This document shows positions 34,697-47,485 of a DNA stretch of 64,000 nucleotides, piece by piece. Under the pieces are notes generated by a model, which had not been told where the DNA came from, ran no database searches, and worked only from the letters and a program-made list of their open reading frames with translations. The position numbers and the translations under genes were made by a program. This DNA is from Parietaria judaica (Eukaryota > Streptophyta > Magnoliopsida > Rosales > Urticaceae), in assembly GCA_954871525.1 (NCBI GenBank), contig OX940868.1, positions 19,897,056 to 19,961,055 of the forward strand, in the 5' to 3' direction. Within the stretch, counting starts at the first letter, position 1, and every line of letters starts with the position of its first letter.

Positions 34697-35151
34697 GGGT
34701 TAATGACGGTGAAAATATCCAAAGTTTAGTCAAAGAACCTCTCGTGTACCCAAAGTCTAAAAGTGGAGGCATAAGTACCCAAATTCACGTTTGAGGTGTT
34801 GACCACTCCATTCACGTAACGTAGTTAACTTACTTGTTGACACTGGCTACGTGGACAAACGTGGGTTGCTGACATAGCAATTTTCGCCACGTGGATGAGC
34901 CCACATCAGCCACGTTTACGACAAAACAACGAATTAAACCCCTAATTGGGCTCGTCCACGTGGTAAACATTTTTCATGTCATCAATCCACGTTTGTCCAG
35001 GTGGCCAGAGTTGACGGATAAGTTAACTGCGTTACGAGAATGGAGTGGTCAACTCCCCAAATGCTACTTTCGATACTTTTGCCACTTCTTTTAAACTTTG
35101 GACAGAAGAGTTCTTTGACCAAACTTTGTGTATTTTTATCGTCATCAACCC
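34697..35151. mobile_element. Inverted-repeat MITE, Mutator-type
   Basis: 455 bp, with ends GGGTTAATGACGGTGAAAAT and the complement of GGGTTGATGACGATAAAAAT. Inverted arms of about 180 bp share GGAGTGGTCAACTCC-type words and CCACGTGG/GTGGCCAG motifs. Flanks ATTCATAAA (left) and ATTCCTGAA (right) agree at 7 of 9 bases, a decayed 9-bp target duplication. Clearly the same family as 14045-14460. Non-coding. Confidence 0.8.
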
Positions 35152-37181
35152 ATTCCTGAAAATAAACTGGACAACTATACTTCAGTCTTAATACAATTTT
35201 ATTTCAGACGATTTATATATTTTTAAACAAAGGTAAAAAGTTGTCCAAAAACTTTGAAAAATATATAGTTTTAGAATTTTGATGGTCGGTAAAAAGTCCA
35301 TTTAGTAGAAAGAATATTTGTTCAAATTTTCCATTTAAGAAAAAGCATCCAACTACAATAGAAAATCTCAAATTCAAAATTAAGAGTATAAAACCGACCT
35401 CCAAATGGTGTAGACGATGTTTCTACTTCAAGTACAATAGACTTAGGAAGAATATCTAAAGTGCCATAAATAATTAGAGAAATGACATCTAGAGAATTTA
35501 CATAAAATAGATTCCAGCAAATATTTTCAACATATGATATTCCAAGGCCAATCCTTCAAAACGTTAGGTAATCCACTGAAGTCCCTCAAATTATCTACAT
35601 AATGCTCAATACCAGCTCACTACCACCACTCGCACCTGAGAACAACATGTGGTGAGATGATCCACATCCCAATAATACTCAATACTAGCTCACACCTGCC
35701 AGGATTTCTATCTCACTGAAAGTCAACGACAAAAAATAATTGGCTTTTTAGAAACCGATGAAAAAGAAACTCTTATTCTTAATAAAAACCAAAATCCCAT
35801 ACAAAATGTTGTAGCGCTTAAAAGTTAAAAGTGACAATTTTCGTCCAAAGTGTAACGTAGACATATGTATATAAACAATATTAATGCTTCAAAATTCACC
35901 TAGGATGTGGTGTTAGACATATTTATTGTCATTTCTTTAGTTTGAAATATTTGGATGAAAACTAGCATTTAAAAACTGCAATAATTCCTAAACTTATTTT
36001 ATGATATTAACTAAGTAAAGCAGACAATAAAAGCATGAGTATTTTGACTATAAATACGAAGTTAAGTCAAAGTAGATAAACAAATATGGCTCGTCGGACT
36101 AGAAAGTTCGCAATTGAGCCACCTCTTTATTCTAATAATTTAATGATGATTTGGTACAACTTGTCACATATTTAATTACATATATTATACTTGAATATGT
36201 CAATTTCAATCAACTTATTCAAATATAAGTCGTGAATCCGAACTGATCGTGACGACAATATTAAAATTTCTATAATATATTTTTAACCAAATTTGTGATT
36301 AAAATTACTTAATAGTAATTTTGAGTGAATTGGTATTGATGACATTTACTCTATTATTATAAGTTATATCAGCTCCATATAGTTCAGTAACTCCTAAAAT
36401 TTCAAACGGTTTAGAATGAAAGTAAATAATTTTATATTATGTAGAAGTATTAGTGTAAATTCATAAGTATTGTGGCCATTTTCTGTAATGTATTTGGTAT
36501 TTACAACAGTGGTGAAAATTTTGTACACAACTTCTGGTTTCGTTGTCAGTGTTTTTATCGGTTTTTTTTTATATATATTTTTAATATGTATGTAAATTAT
36601 ATTTTTGGAATCCTATTTGAGTTTTATGTGTTCTCTAGTTTTGTCACTTGAAATCAAACAGTTCTATCTTCTTCGAGTGGACTAACAGCTGGCTTAACAT
36701 ATTATACATAACCATAGTATATAATATATATATATATATATATACGACACACGTATATCTATCTACGTGATATACTTCATCTCCACTCTTATTATAAATA
36801 CTTCAATAAGATTCAAAAGAGACTAGAGATATGTATCTGTTATATAATCTTTTTATCAATAAAATGTTAAGTATTGTGGCCATGTATAATTCTCTATATG
36901 TTGATGACTTCATGAATAGTTTATGGAGCACATTTATAAACATATCTACTTATACGATCAGAATTTTATATACAAATCCCCATCGATCATAACTCAAAGT
37001 AGCAGAATAATAGAATCATATATTCGATTCACTCATATTATCTCACCCTATTTTAATACATTCTTTTTGGCGAATTATTCCTTACCAACCAACAAATACA
37101 AAAGCTATGTTTGGTTCATCGAATAATATGTGTGATTATGTGACCATTTAACAACTTAATCAAATTATATTTTTTTGGAGA

Positions 37182-37228
<47 letters not shown>

Positions 37229-38570
37229 TGCATTTCATCAATAAATAAATAAAAATCTCTAATCGCTGTGATCCATCCATTTCATGATCAAATGAAAGGC
37301 CCAATCCAGACAATATTCTGAGTATATAAATGTTTGTTTGTACAATTTAATTTAATTAAATAGAAGAATAACCACTCGTATATATTATATATAGAAAGTG
37401 GTCGTGGGACATAATTTATTATAATGTCTCTAAGATACATACATATCAATCTTTGTGGCAAATATTCATTCATTGTTTGGGCCTTTATTACAATGACCCT
37501 CAAATTTAAGAAATGACAACTTGCTATTATACTTACCTAAAATATATTATGCAGTTTCTTGGAAAATCTCTTGCTGGCCGACAGATATATGTATATAACA
37601 ATATATACATATATATATATATAAGGATTTATATATGTAAGAAAAATGCAATAAATAAACATTTTAAGTCGTCTATTTGATTGATTTGGTGTCGTGGGTG
37701 TTTGTGTCGTTTTCTCGCGCGTAAATTAACGTATGAGTAAACACGTGGACACATGAAAATTATAGTAATTCCGCACTTTTAACAAAGTATATACTCCGCT
37801 ATATTGGCATTATGAGATGTTCTAATAAAAGTCGTTTTCTTTGTATTCGGACGGAATGTAATAAGAGATGAAAATAAAATATACGGAAATATTTCTATCG
37901 ACTTAGGGAGCGTTTTGGATGAATTTTTTTTTTTTTTTAGTCTCTTATGGTTGTTAATTGTGTTTTGCTCTTTATACTAACGAGGCTATTTTTTGCCGCA
38001 TAAGGCCCTTACAATGTCATGTACTGCAAGAATTGGGCCCTTTTTTCAATAGCAGGCCCAATATCTGTATATAGTGCTTAATTTTGGGTGGTGGGAGTCA
38101 ATTTTGGATTATAGATGGGCTTGCATTGCAATAACCCAATTGTAAATAGATACATTTCCTAGACTTGAGAAAGTATTATTTGATTGATCTTTTTTAGCTT
38201 AAAGTTTCTCTATTTTCCTAGACCTTCTTCACGTTTTCCAATTTTGATAAATATACTCATAAATATTGGCTTATACTTATATATATGGTTTTTAAAAATA
38301 AAAAATAAAAAAAAGACTGGTTAGAAAATTAGTGGGCCAATTCTGGCATGTGTACATGTTTTACTTTTATAGGAAAGATCAGTAATGAAACAAAAGATCA
38401 ATGCCCATATTTCCTTCTCGACTCTTGTAGCTCCAGTGCTTATGCTTTATGATCGTAATATAATTTTTTATGATCCAAAAATCCGGGGAGTCCGAATTTT
38501 ATCGGATTAATATATTTCAGCCTAAACCTTATTTTTTATTTTTATTTTTTTATACGAAGACTGGCGGGTG
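35152..38570. other. AT-rich spacer, no gene found
   Basis: Holds TA microsatellites at about 36727-36744 and 37186-37227 and several homopolymer runs. Short open frames here have no ATG-plus-motif support. Confidence 0.6.
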
Positions 38571-39195
38571 GAGTGTGCAAAAAAATTCAACCCAACGAAC
38601 AACTTAACCCAATGAACTCAATTCTAATCGAACACAAAATTAACCCAATAGTTATTGAGTTGGGTTGGGTCCAACTCAAACAAATAATTGGATTGATGGT
38701 GGGTAAAACACATACAGTTTGGCCGACTCAAATGACTAAACAAGTATTTTTAATAATTAATTAATATTCTAATGTATTTTTTAGATAACTAAAAACAAGA
38801 TAAAAGTATATATATATATACAATCTTAGAGTCTCATCTTTATATTTAGATATTATGTTATGTTTACGACTATGTTTCTAGTTTATACTTACGATTACAT
38901 GTCTAGTTTAGTTCACGATTATCCTACGTACTTCATTATTGTATGTTTAATACTATCATATTGCTTAGTTTATTAATTGGATGTTTAAAAACATATATTA
39001 AATTGTTTTATTAGGTAATTTTTTTATTTTTATTTTTAGTTCAATCCATTGACCCAACCCAACCCAGAGTTCTTTGGGTTTGATTTGTCTTCATTTTTTT
39101 GGGTCAGATTGGGTAGCTTTTTCAAAACTCAATAAGATTGGGTCGCGTTTTATTTTTGCCTCAGGTCAACCAAATCCAACTCGTGCACACCCCTT
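38571..39195. mobile_element. Possible hAT-type MITE with GTGTGCA ends
   Basis: The left side GGAGTGTGCAAAAAAATTC and the right side complement of AGGGGTGTGCACGAGTTGG form imperfect inverted ends. Just inside, both sides carry dense GGGTTGGGT/ACCCAACCC words. The centre is AT-rich and non-coding. No target duplication could be defined, so superfamily and exact ends are uncertain. Confidence 0.4.
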
Positions 39196-40365
39196 TGATT
39201 AACCTGTAAAATAACTCTTATGATACCGATAATGCAAAAAAGCTCTGACAAGCTTGAAAAAAGAGGAACTTGCAAGCCCAACAAACTAACACAATACTGA
39301 CAAATTTTAGATAAGAGAAAATCAAACAAACTAGCATATACTTGAGATTAATGCGGTTTAGCTTGTGCAATGATCTTATTGTGTCCCATTTGTGATGCGG
39401 ATACCGTTTCGGTACCCTAACAAGAAGTAAAATATGTCGTCATTTTCACCTAACACATAAGAATTTTCTATAAATATCCGTTAAAAAAATCCACTTTTAG
39501 TGGAATATTGTATTAAGTTGCATGGTTACGGGCAGTATTCACCAAACGAAAGAATGCGGGTTATCCACGCCCATAGCCCGTTTGGACTCATTCTCTGTGG
39601 GAGTGTGCAGCCGCGCCAACATTCATTTATGGGTTGGGTTGCCCACGCTTACACCGCTATGTTATCGAGTTGTTAGCCCACCATATAAAATACATATAAT
39701 TCAGTTCAATTAATAATATTTAAAAAATAAAATAAAAAATGGGCTGCCCGTTCTCACATTGGGCGATACGTCTGTTTTAACACCGGGATGGGAAACCCAC
39801 GCCCGGGTCCGACTAAATACGGTCCGTCCCACTTTGAGAGATCTAGTACTTGCAAGGAATTCAGAAGCATTATGCTGCTGATGAGAGACATTCCTTAAAT
39901 TCTGCAGGTTAATCACAATATTATTCATTGATTATTTCAAAGTAGTGGTTCAATATAATTCTGAAAGTAGTGGTTCATATCGTTTTGACCTTGTAACGTG
40001 TTGATTTTTTTGAAATCTACGAGGTCCTAGCTGATAATAATAATATACAATATTGTCAACGTCAAAATATAGCAAAGTACGTATATGCTTTCGTATATAA
40101 ATGAGTATATTATCAAAGTTATCACAAAGACGAGGCTAATTATAAATGAGTCATTTTCGAACACTAAACATTTAGAAAATACACATTTAATGAGAAAAAA
40201 AAAAGAGTTACTTGTCGTAACTCGACGATTGAAATATTTTTTTTTTTTCAAAATATCTAAAAACGGCAATTCCCATGCACCACGTTCAATAAACTTCCAA
40301 TACATTAGATGACCATTGCGATGTTGGTAGGGTTACGATTGTACGCATTTAAGTTTTACCTGTTT

Positions 40366-40403
<38 letters not shown>

Positions 40404-40598
40404 AAATTGTTGTGGCCCTTGAGAAACCAGAGCCACGAGTTGTGTTGTCGTCTTCAAAATGAATACGATTAAGAACTACACATTTATTTTTGGGGGAACA
40501 TGTACTATAGTTGAACAACTTGTTATTCACCATTATATATTCAAACGATCCCTTTATTCAGCACTCTTTTTCATATATAAACACACATGTATATATAG

Positions 40599-40774
40599 CC
40601 GGTCTTGAGTTTATTATATCTAGTCGGGGTCTTAACCTAAATTTTGGAGATCCTCATAGTATTTAAAAATATTTTTTAAGTTTAATTAAGTATATAATAT
40701 ATCTATAAAATTGGAACTCTTATAGATTAAGGGCTAAAAGGCCAACCGTGCTGGTCTATAATCAGGACCGACCC

Positions 40775-40775
<1 letters not shown>
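40599..40775. mobile_element. Possible decayed short MITE with AGCCGGTCTTGA ends
   Basis: The left AGCCGGTCTTGA and the right complement of GGGTCGGTCCTGA are imperfect inverted termini about 175 bp apart. They resemble the CAGGGCCGGCCCT end type of the hAT element at 28134-31005. Flanks are simple TATATA sequence, so a target duplication cannot be judged. Confidence 0.3.
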
Positions 40776-40805
<30 letters not shown>

Positions 40806-40912
40806 AAAGAAAAGGAAGATCACTCAACACCGACACCTAAAAATATTATATATACAAATTTCCTTCTTTTTTCAGAAAGGTATATCCGAGACAGACATTT
40901 ATTTGTGCTCTC

Positions 40913-41036
40913 ATAGTCCCATCTCAGACAACGTTCTTTGAATCGATATTTATATAATATATATATATATACACACACAGTCCCATTTCAGACAACGTTC
41001 TTTTAATCAAGTATTTATTATATATATATATATATA
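40913..41036. repeat. Two-copy tandem duplication, period about 65 bp
   Basis: AGTCCCATCTCAGACAACG at about 40914 recurs as AGTCCCATTTCAGACAACG at about 40979. Each is followed by TTCTTT(G/T)AATC, an ATTTAT stretch and a TA microsatellite. A local duplication with slight divergence. Confidence 0.8.
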
Positions 41037-41825
41037 CATATGAAGCTCTGACTTTGATGAAACTAAAATATTACTGTAATATATATATATATGAGATATT
41101 TTTTGCACAATATTCAAGATTAATACATAGAAACTTATGTAAAAAGTCAAGAAGTAATACATCAAATCACTAACAAGCTTGCGTAACTTAGTAATAACAC
41201 AACTACATACTTCTCGAAGAGATTATGGGTTTAAACTCAATAAAGACGCAAATGTATATCCCTTTATATATTTTAGACTTGGTTATTAATGTCACATGTT
41301 CCTGTACTTAATATATCTAGTGATATGCGATAGTGCATTGTAACTTTGCCGATAGTGTCAGCCCATTAAAAAAAATGGAAGTTGAAAGAAGTTGTTCTCG
41401 TTGACGGAAACAGGGTCTCAAATATTATCAGCACTACACTAAAATATCACGCCTCTTCAAGACATGGCTCATTTATCTTGATTTGGATGCTCATTTGAAG
41501 TTTTGAACTTACTATCATATAATTCTACTTTAAAATTAATTGAAAATCAAAGGAGTAACACTTAACTTTTTAAAATCATACTAAATATCTACGTCTTTTC
41601 TATCGTGGAATACAAGCGAGAACAAAACGTCAACGAAGTATTAACCTAATAATATATGCCGCGAAAACATAAATATATATACACCAATAAAAGAAATTCA
41701 AACTAAATACCATTATAAAAAGCCTCGTGACAAAGTTTCCTCACACGTTACCAGAATCTTAACGACGAAGTAAAAATAATGAAAAAATGAAAACCTCAGA
41801 AAATTCAAACTTCAGGGCAACAAAT

Positions 41826-42011
41826 TCAAAACATCCTTATAATTCTTCTCTTTCTCATTGTGGTGAAGTCAATAATGTCCAAAGGTAGTAAATAGGCATG
41901 ACAATTGCCATACATAGTCGCCACATTCACCCATAACGTACCGCCAAGAGTTGGTGTCATATCACCATATCCCGTCACTCTCCTTTTATTTATAGCTCTC
42001 TCATCTTTCAT
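41826..42011 (-). other. Small ATG open frame with a GYGDMTP peptide
   Basis: 61 codons from ATG at 42011. The peptide VTGYGDMTPTLGG near residue 12 resembles the potassium-channel selectivity-filter motif. There are no predicted flanking pore helices, no continuing exon is visible, and the rest of the peptide is not clearly homologous. A TATAAATAAAAGG stretch lies inside the frame. Most likely a coincidental ORF; listed so that the match is on record. Confidence 0.12.
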
Positions 42012-42382
42012 TAATTTTTTGACTTTTTAGTGAAAGATATATATATATATATATATGAAAGGAACAGTGATATCATAATATACAGATAGATTCAGTCATT
42101 TGGATATATATAGTCTTTTGGATTGATAGCTAAACATAAACTCATGAAGTCCACAAGTTTATCTTGTTGGTTGAAGGAATTGACATGAAATTCCGCATTA
42201 CAAATTGTCGAAAGAATCTAAACATACTCGGTGCAAGCTAGCTTGGGTTATTATTTGGACCACTATTTTATATATATATATATACATATATATAGTGCAA
42301 TTATATAAATATCATTTTTAATTATATCTATACCGCCACTTCCTTTTTTTAAGTTATATATTTTTTTAGATTTTTTTGTCCA

Positions 42383-42425
<43 letters not shown>

Positions 42426-42429
<4 letters not shown>

Positions 42430-43083
42430 TAATACCGACAAAAGTACCATTACTTTGCAAATGTGACCTAATAAGTACCAATTCTTTTTTATAGCGGACA
42501 AAGTACCAATTCTTTTTATTTAGACCTTCCGTCAGCTCACCATCTCCAACCGTTACTCTAAACCACGCGTCAATCCCACAAATCTTCTCAGTATTTTATT
42601 TTAAAGGTTTTAAATTATTTTTTTACTCAACTGAATTAAAAAAGAAAAAAGTAATAATAATGAAATTAAATTCTCTCTACTCTAACCCTAAATCTCTCGA
42701 TAGTTTCCCCTAAAAAAACCTTTCCTAAAAAACCTTTCTCTAAAAACTTTCCAACTTCCTTGCTATCGCGAGAACCCTTAGCCGCCTCAAATTGCCTTCA
42801 TGTCTGAGAAGACGTTGGATTACACGACACTAGTTGGCGTCATCGTTCTTCACAGGGTCCTCTGTTAGGTAAGTTTCTTACCCTAGTAATATTTTTGTTG
42901 GGATTGTTTAGGATGAGCTTGTCTTGTCTTGTTCTTGACACGTGGTTCCGAGTAACGGTTGGAGATGATGAGCTGACGGAATGTCCAAATAAAAAGAATT
43001 GGTACTTTGTCCGCTTTAAAAGAAGAATTGGTACTTATTGGGCCACATTTACAAAGTATTAGTACTTTTGTCGGGTTTAACCC
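42426..43083. mobile_element. Mutator-type MITE with gene-like interior
   Basis: 658 bp, with ends GGGTTAATACCGACAAAAGT and the complement of GGGTTAAACCCGACAAAAGT. Inverted arms of about 150 bp include GTACCAATTCTTTT and TTCCGTCAGCTCA with its complement. It sits in an AT microsatellite (42387-42425), so the TATATATA flanks cannot be called a target duplication. Unlike its relatives, the interior (about 42660-42880) looks like a captured plant 5' leader and first exon: CTCTAACCCTAAATCTCTC, pyrimidine-rich tracts, an ATG at about 42799 opening a 22-codon frame, and a TTAGGTAAG splice-donor-like site just after it. Confidence 0.75.
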
Positions 43084-43192
43084 TAATATATATACCTCTT
43101 TTTTTCTTTCTCCATCTTGCATCTACAGAGCCAGTCATCGTCATACACAAAAAAAATTGTATGTGTAGTCTCTTTTATTTTAATATAAAAAT

Positions 43193-43237
43193 TTTCCTGT
43201 TTATAATAGATAAATATGATCAATTATAAACAGGAAA
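43193..43237. repeat. Perfect 15-bp inverted repeat
   Basis: TTTCCTGTTTATAAT at 43193-43207 and its exact complement at 43223-43237 surround a 15-bp loop. It lies between the MITE at 42426-43083 and the Gypsy element. Function unknown. Confidence 0.75.
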
Positions 43238-43550
43238 TTTTGTAAAGCCATGAAATTCGGTCTTTCGTTTTTTCAATATCAGTAAACTTCACTAAATTCC
43301 GAGATACATAATACCGATCGTCTCATCATTTCATTAATCTATCGGTAAATTTAACCGAAAAGAATTAAATGTACAAATATTAGTCATACTTAACACCGAA
43401 GTAATAAGCCCGGGTATGGGGTTGTATATTATTGAGGAGCTCCAAGGCTGTCGCGATGCCTACCGCATCTGTTATATGATGCATCATCGAGCGGCAAGCA
43501 GCGGGAAGAGACCCGAGAAGGCTCTCGAAAGCCGCGAGGTCGGCTTATAG

Positions 43551-46500
43551 CAACTAGCCATCGCCGCCCCGCCTCCCCCGACGACGAAGCGAAGGAAGCG
43601 GCGCAAGAAGAGGGGGAAAGGAGGAGATCCCGGCATTCCGGGGATCCTTAGCGCCGAGGACGTGGAGGACCAGGCGACGGAAGAGCGGAGCGGTGGGCCA
43701 CAGGTCGAGGAGGTCGAGCAGGTCTGCATCGACGAGACTGATCCGACGCGAACCGTCGGAGTAGGTGCGGGACTTGATCCAGAGGTGAAGGCCCATCTGG
43801 TGGAGTTTTTGAAGAGGAACAAGGAAAGCTTCGCTTGGACCAGCGACGACATGCCAGGGATCGATCCTCCGGTGATCACTCACCGGCTCAACACCGACCC
43901 TAATCATCGACCGGTCATACAGAAGAGGAGGAAAATGGCGGCCGACAGGAACAAGATCATCAACGACGAGGTGGACAGGTTGCTGGCGATGGGAACTATC
44001 CGGGAGGTCAAGTACCCCGAGTGGCTGGCCAACACCGTCGTCATACAGAAGAAGAACGGCAAGTGGAGGGTTTGCGTGGACTACGTTGATCTCAATAAAG
44101 CGTGTCCGAAGGATAGCTTCCCGATGCCCCACATCAACCGCCTAGTCGAGGCGACCATCGGGTACGAGCTCATGAGCTTCATGGACGCCTATTCTGGGTA
44201 TCACCAAATCAGGATGCACCCCGATGACGAGGAGAAAACCGCCTTCATCAGCGAGCGAGGGACGTACTGCTACAAGGTCATGCCGTTCGGGCTGAAGAAC
44301 GCCGGCGCCACTTATCAGCGGCTCATGACGAAGATGTTCCACGATCAGATAGGGGAATCGCTGGAGGTGTACATCGACGACCTGGTCGTCAAGTCTCTGA
44401 AGGTGGCCATGCACATCGAGCATCTGGAGAAATGTTTCAGGGTCCTCAACGAGCATAAGATGAAGCTGAACCCGACGAAGTGTACCTTCGGCATCTCCTC
44501 CGGGAAGTTCTTGGGCTTCATGGTGACCCGTCGCGGAATCGAGGCTAGCCCCGACCAGGTCGAAGCCTTCCAGAGCATGCCCTCGCCGCGTAATCGAAGA
44601 GAGGTCCAGAAGCTTACGGGACGGATCAACGCGCTCGGGCGATTTATATCGCGGCAGACGAACAGAACCCTTCTCTTCTATGAGCTGCTGAAGAAGAATA
44701 AGAAGTTCGAGTGGACGCAGGAGTGCGAGGAGGCGTTCCAAGCATTGAAGGCTTACCTCTCGTCGCCACCAGTCATGACGAAGCCGGAGCCAGGAGAACC
44801 TCTGTTCCTATACCTCGCGGTGTCCGATCACGCGATAAGCCAGGTGTTAGTGCGAGAGGAGAAGGGGGAGCAGAGGCCCGTTTCGTACATTAGCCGGAAG
44901 CTCCTTGACGCCGAGACGCGGTACCCCCAGTTTGAAAAGCTGGCTCTCGCGTTATTCGACGCATCGGAAAAGTTGAGATTCCATTTCCAGATGCACACCA
45001 TCGTCGTCATGACGGACAGGCCCGTCAGGTCCATTCTTCACAGCCCGAACCAGTCAGGGAGGATCACGAAGTGGTCGATCAAGTTGGGAGCGTACGACAT
45101 CGAGTATCGACTCCGAACCAGCTTGAAATCACAGGTCCTTGCTGATTTCCTCATCGAGTTGCCAAAGGAACTCGTGGATTCGCGCGACGAGACAGGGATG
45201 TGGAGGCTCCTCGTCGATGGGTCGTCAACATCGCTCGGATCGGGCATCGGGATCAGGCTCGTCTCCCCGATCGGAGAGGTCGTGGAAAAAGCTTGTCGCC
45301 TCGCTTTCCGGGCCACGAATAACGAGGCCGAGTACGAGGCTCTCATCGTCGGGATGCAATCGGCTCTGGCTTTGGGCGTGAAGAAGGTAAACGCTTTCTC
45401 GGACTCTCAGTTAGTGGTCAAGCAGGTTAACGGGGAGTACGAGAAGAACGACGAAAGGATGGAGGCGTACGCCGGGGTTGTCGAATCCCTGTCGAAGAAA
45501 TTCGACTTTTGGACTTTATCGCAGGTCTCGAGGGGCGATAAAAACCACGCCGATGCGTTGGCAGGATTGGGCTCCACAACCGAAATCGACGAGCTCCGGT
45601 CGATCACCGTCGAGATGGTCGAGAGGCCCAGTATCAAGCGAGAAGAAGGTCCGCCAAAGAAGAAGCGTAGGGCCAACGACAACACCTCCGGGAAGCTGGA
45701 CGATGAGGTTGACGCTCAAGAGATCCTCGACATCGAGTGCGAGAACCTGAGTCCCGACGAGCAGGGAATCGTAGACGATGACGAAGAAGAGGATTGGCGC
45801 ACCCCTCTTCGAAGGTACATCCTCGACGGAACGTTACCCGATGACAGGCAGGAGGCCAGGAAGTTGCGAACCAAGAGCGCAAAGTATTCTGTTCTGAATG
45901 GCAGGCTATACAGGGCGAGCTTCGAGGGAATACTACTGCGATGCTTAGGCAAGAAGGAGGCAGAGTACGTTATGGGAGAAATCCACGGCGGGGAGTGCGG
46001 CAATCACTCCGGCGGCCGATCCCTCCTTCGAAAGGCCAAGCGGCAAGGCTTCTTTTGGGAAACCATGGTCGCGGATTGCGCCGACCACACCAAGAAGTGC
46101 AAGAAGTGCCAGCGCCATGCTCCAGCGATAAATTGCCCGGCCGAGAAGCTGTCGGTGGTGTCCGTCCCGTACCCCTTCATGAAGTGGTCGATGGATATCG
46201 TCGGTCCTATGCCTACCGGCTCCCGACAGCGGAGGTTTATGCTGGTAGTAACGGACTTCTTCACTAAGTGGTCCGAAGCAGAGGCGTACGCCAACATCAA
46301 GGATTCGGACGTCGAAAGCTATGTCTGGAAGAACGTGATTACACGTTTTGGACTGCCCCGTGAGATCATCGCCGATAACGGGTCCCAGTTCATCTCGAAG
46401 AGATTCCAGGACTTCTGCGCTCGATGGAGAATAAGGCTGAATACGTCAACGCCGAGATACCCGCAGGGAAACGGAAATGCGGAAGCGCTCAATCGCACCA

Positions 46501-47037
46501 TCGTCGACAGCCTCAAGAAAAGGCTCGACGAGAAGAAGGGCTTGTGGGCCGATGAGCTCCCCGGAGTTCTTTGGGCCTACCGCACGACCCCCCCACTCGG
46601 CCACCGGCGAGACCCCTTTCGCACTCGCCTTCGGGGTCGAAGCGGTGATACCGGCTGAGGTGGGAATACCCAGTCTGCGACGAACGTGGGCTCCAGGCCA
46701 TTCGGACGACAACAGCCAAGGACTCCTCCATCAACTGGACCACATCGACGAAAGGCGAGAGCGAGCTAAAGCGCACATCGCCAACTACCAAAACACCATC
46801 GCTCGATTCTACAACAAAAGCGTGCGCCCTCGACAGTTCAGGGTCGGCGAGCTGGTGCTCCGCAAGGTTTTCCAGAACACGGCGGAGCTGAACGCGGGAA
46901 AGCTTGGGCAGAACTGGGAAGGCCCATACAGGGTCGTGGAGGTAGTCAAACCAGGAGTCTACAGGCTGGAGAACTTGGCCGGCCTCGAGGTGGTTCGGAG
47001 CTGGAATGTCAAGCACCTCAAGAAGTTCTATCAGTAG
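43551..47037 (+). pseudogene. pol: Gypsy pol: RT, RNase H, archaeal-type RNase H, integrase
   Basis: The frame is open from 43551, just after a TAG at 43548, to 46658; residues here are numbered from 43662. Reverse transcriptase: catalytic SFMDAY (D175) and YIDD (237-240). Then the Ty3-type RNase H (about 380-500). A second, archaeal-type RNase H has LLVDGSS (D519), NNEAEYEA (E557), FSDSQ (D581) and HADALA (D631). Integrase has the zinc-binding HHCC (H775, H782, C813, C816) and the DDE triad D845, D905, E941. In the run of seven C at 46588-46594 the frame shifts, and the C-terminal integrase domain (the GPYRVVEVVKPGVYRLE region) continues in another frame to the TAG ending at 47037. All catalytic residues are present, so decay is limited to this one indel and the missing 5' part. 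It copies and inserts retrotransposon DNA in the nucleus when intact. Confidence 0.9.
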
Positions 47038-47485
47038 GTCTCGTCGGCCCAATTCCTTATATTTACATGCTATATTAATGGGAAGTCCCGACCCACTTGT
47101 TCGGGACCGCTCACGGCCCCGGCTGGTTTCTAATAAAGACAGGGAGTACTCTTCCCTCGCGAGCCGCACCCGTATGGGGGACTCGAAGGGTTTAACGAGG
47201 CTCGCTTTTATGGCAAACTATCTCTCTAACAATTTTGCAGGCTCAAAGTTACGAATAACCTCAAAGAAAGATCAGCGGCAACACAAGCATAGACGACGGA
47301 ATCAAAAACATTAATATAAAGCGCTGAGCAGTGTAAAAAAAAAATATATATATAGCCTAAATACGGCACGCGAGCAAAATCGAAAGGCAAAAAGTGCCAT
47401 CGTCATCGACCCTCTAACTGCGCCGCCGTGGCGAGAACGACATTATCATCGGACTCGTCACCGCCCCCGACTTAGAAGAAGAAGA

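Larger units (their letters stand above)
39196..42425. other. AT-rich spacer with small repeats
   Basis: No gene. About 39520-39850 has intermediate GC with GGGCAG/CTGCCC and CCCACGCCC words and may be a decayed MITE. A small inverted-end unit is at 40599-40775 and a tandem duplication at 40913-41036. TA repeats lie at about 40369-40398, 40776-40800 and 42387-42425. The ATG frame at 41826-42011 is discussed as a finding. Confidence 0.5.

Noticed and set aside
39984..40004. TTGACCTTGTAA, a 12-base match to the TAS3 ta-siRNA core
   Set aside because: The second half of the siRNA does not match and no miR390 target site lies nearby.
43554..44741. Minus-strand frames opposite the Gypsy pol
   Set aside because: Shadow frames of GC-rich coding DNA. 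The plus frame has complete catalytic motifs.
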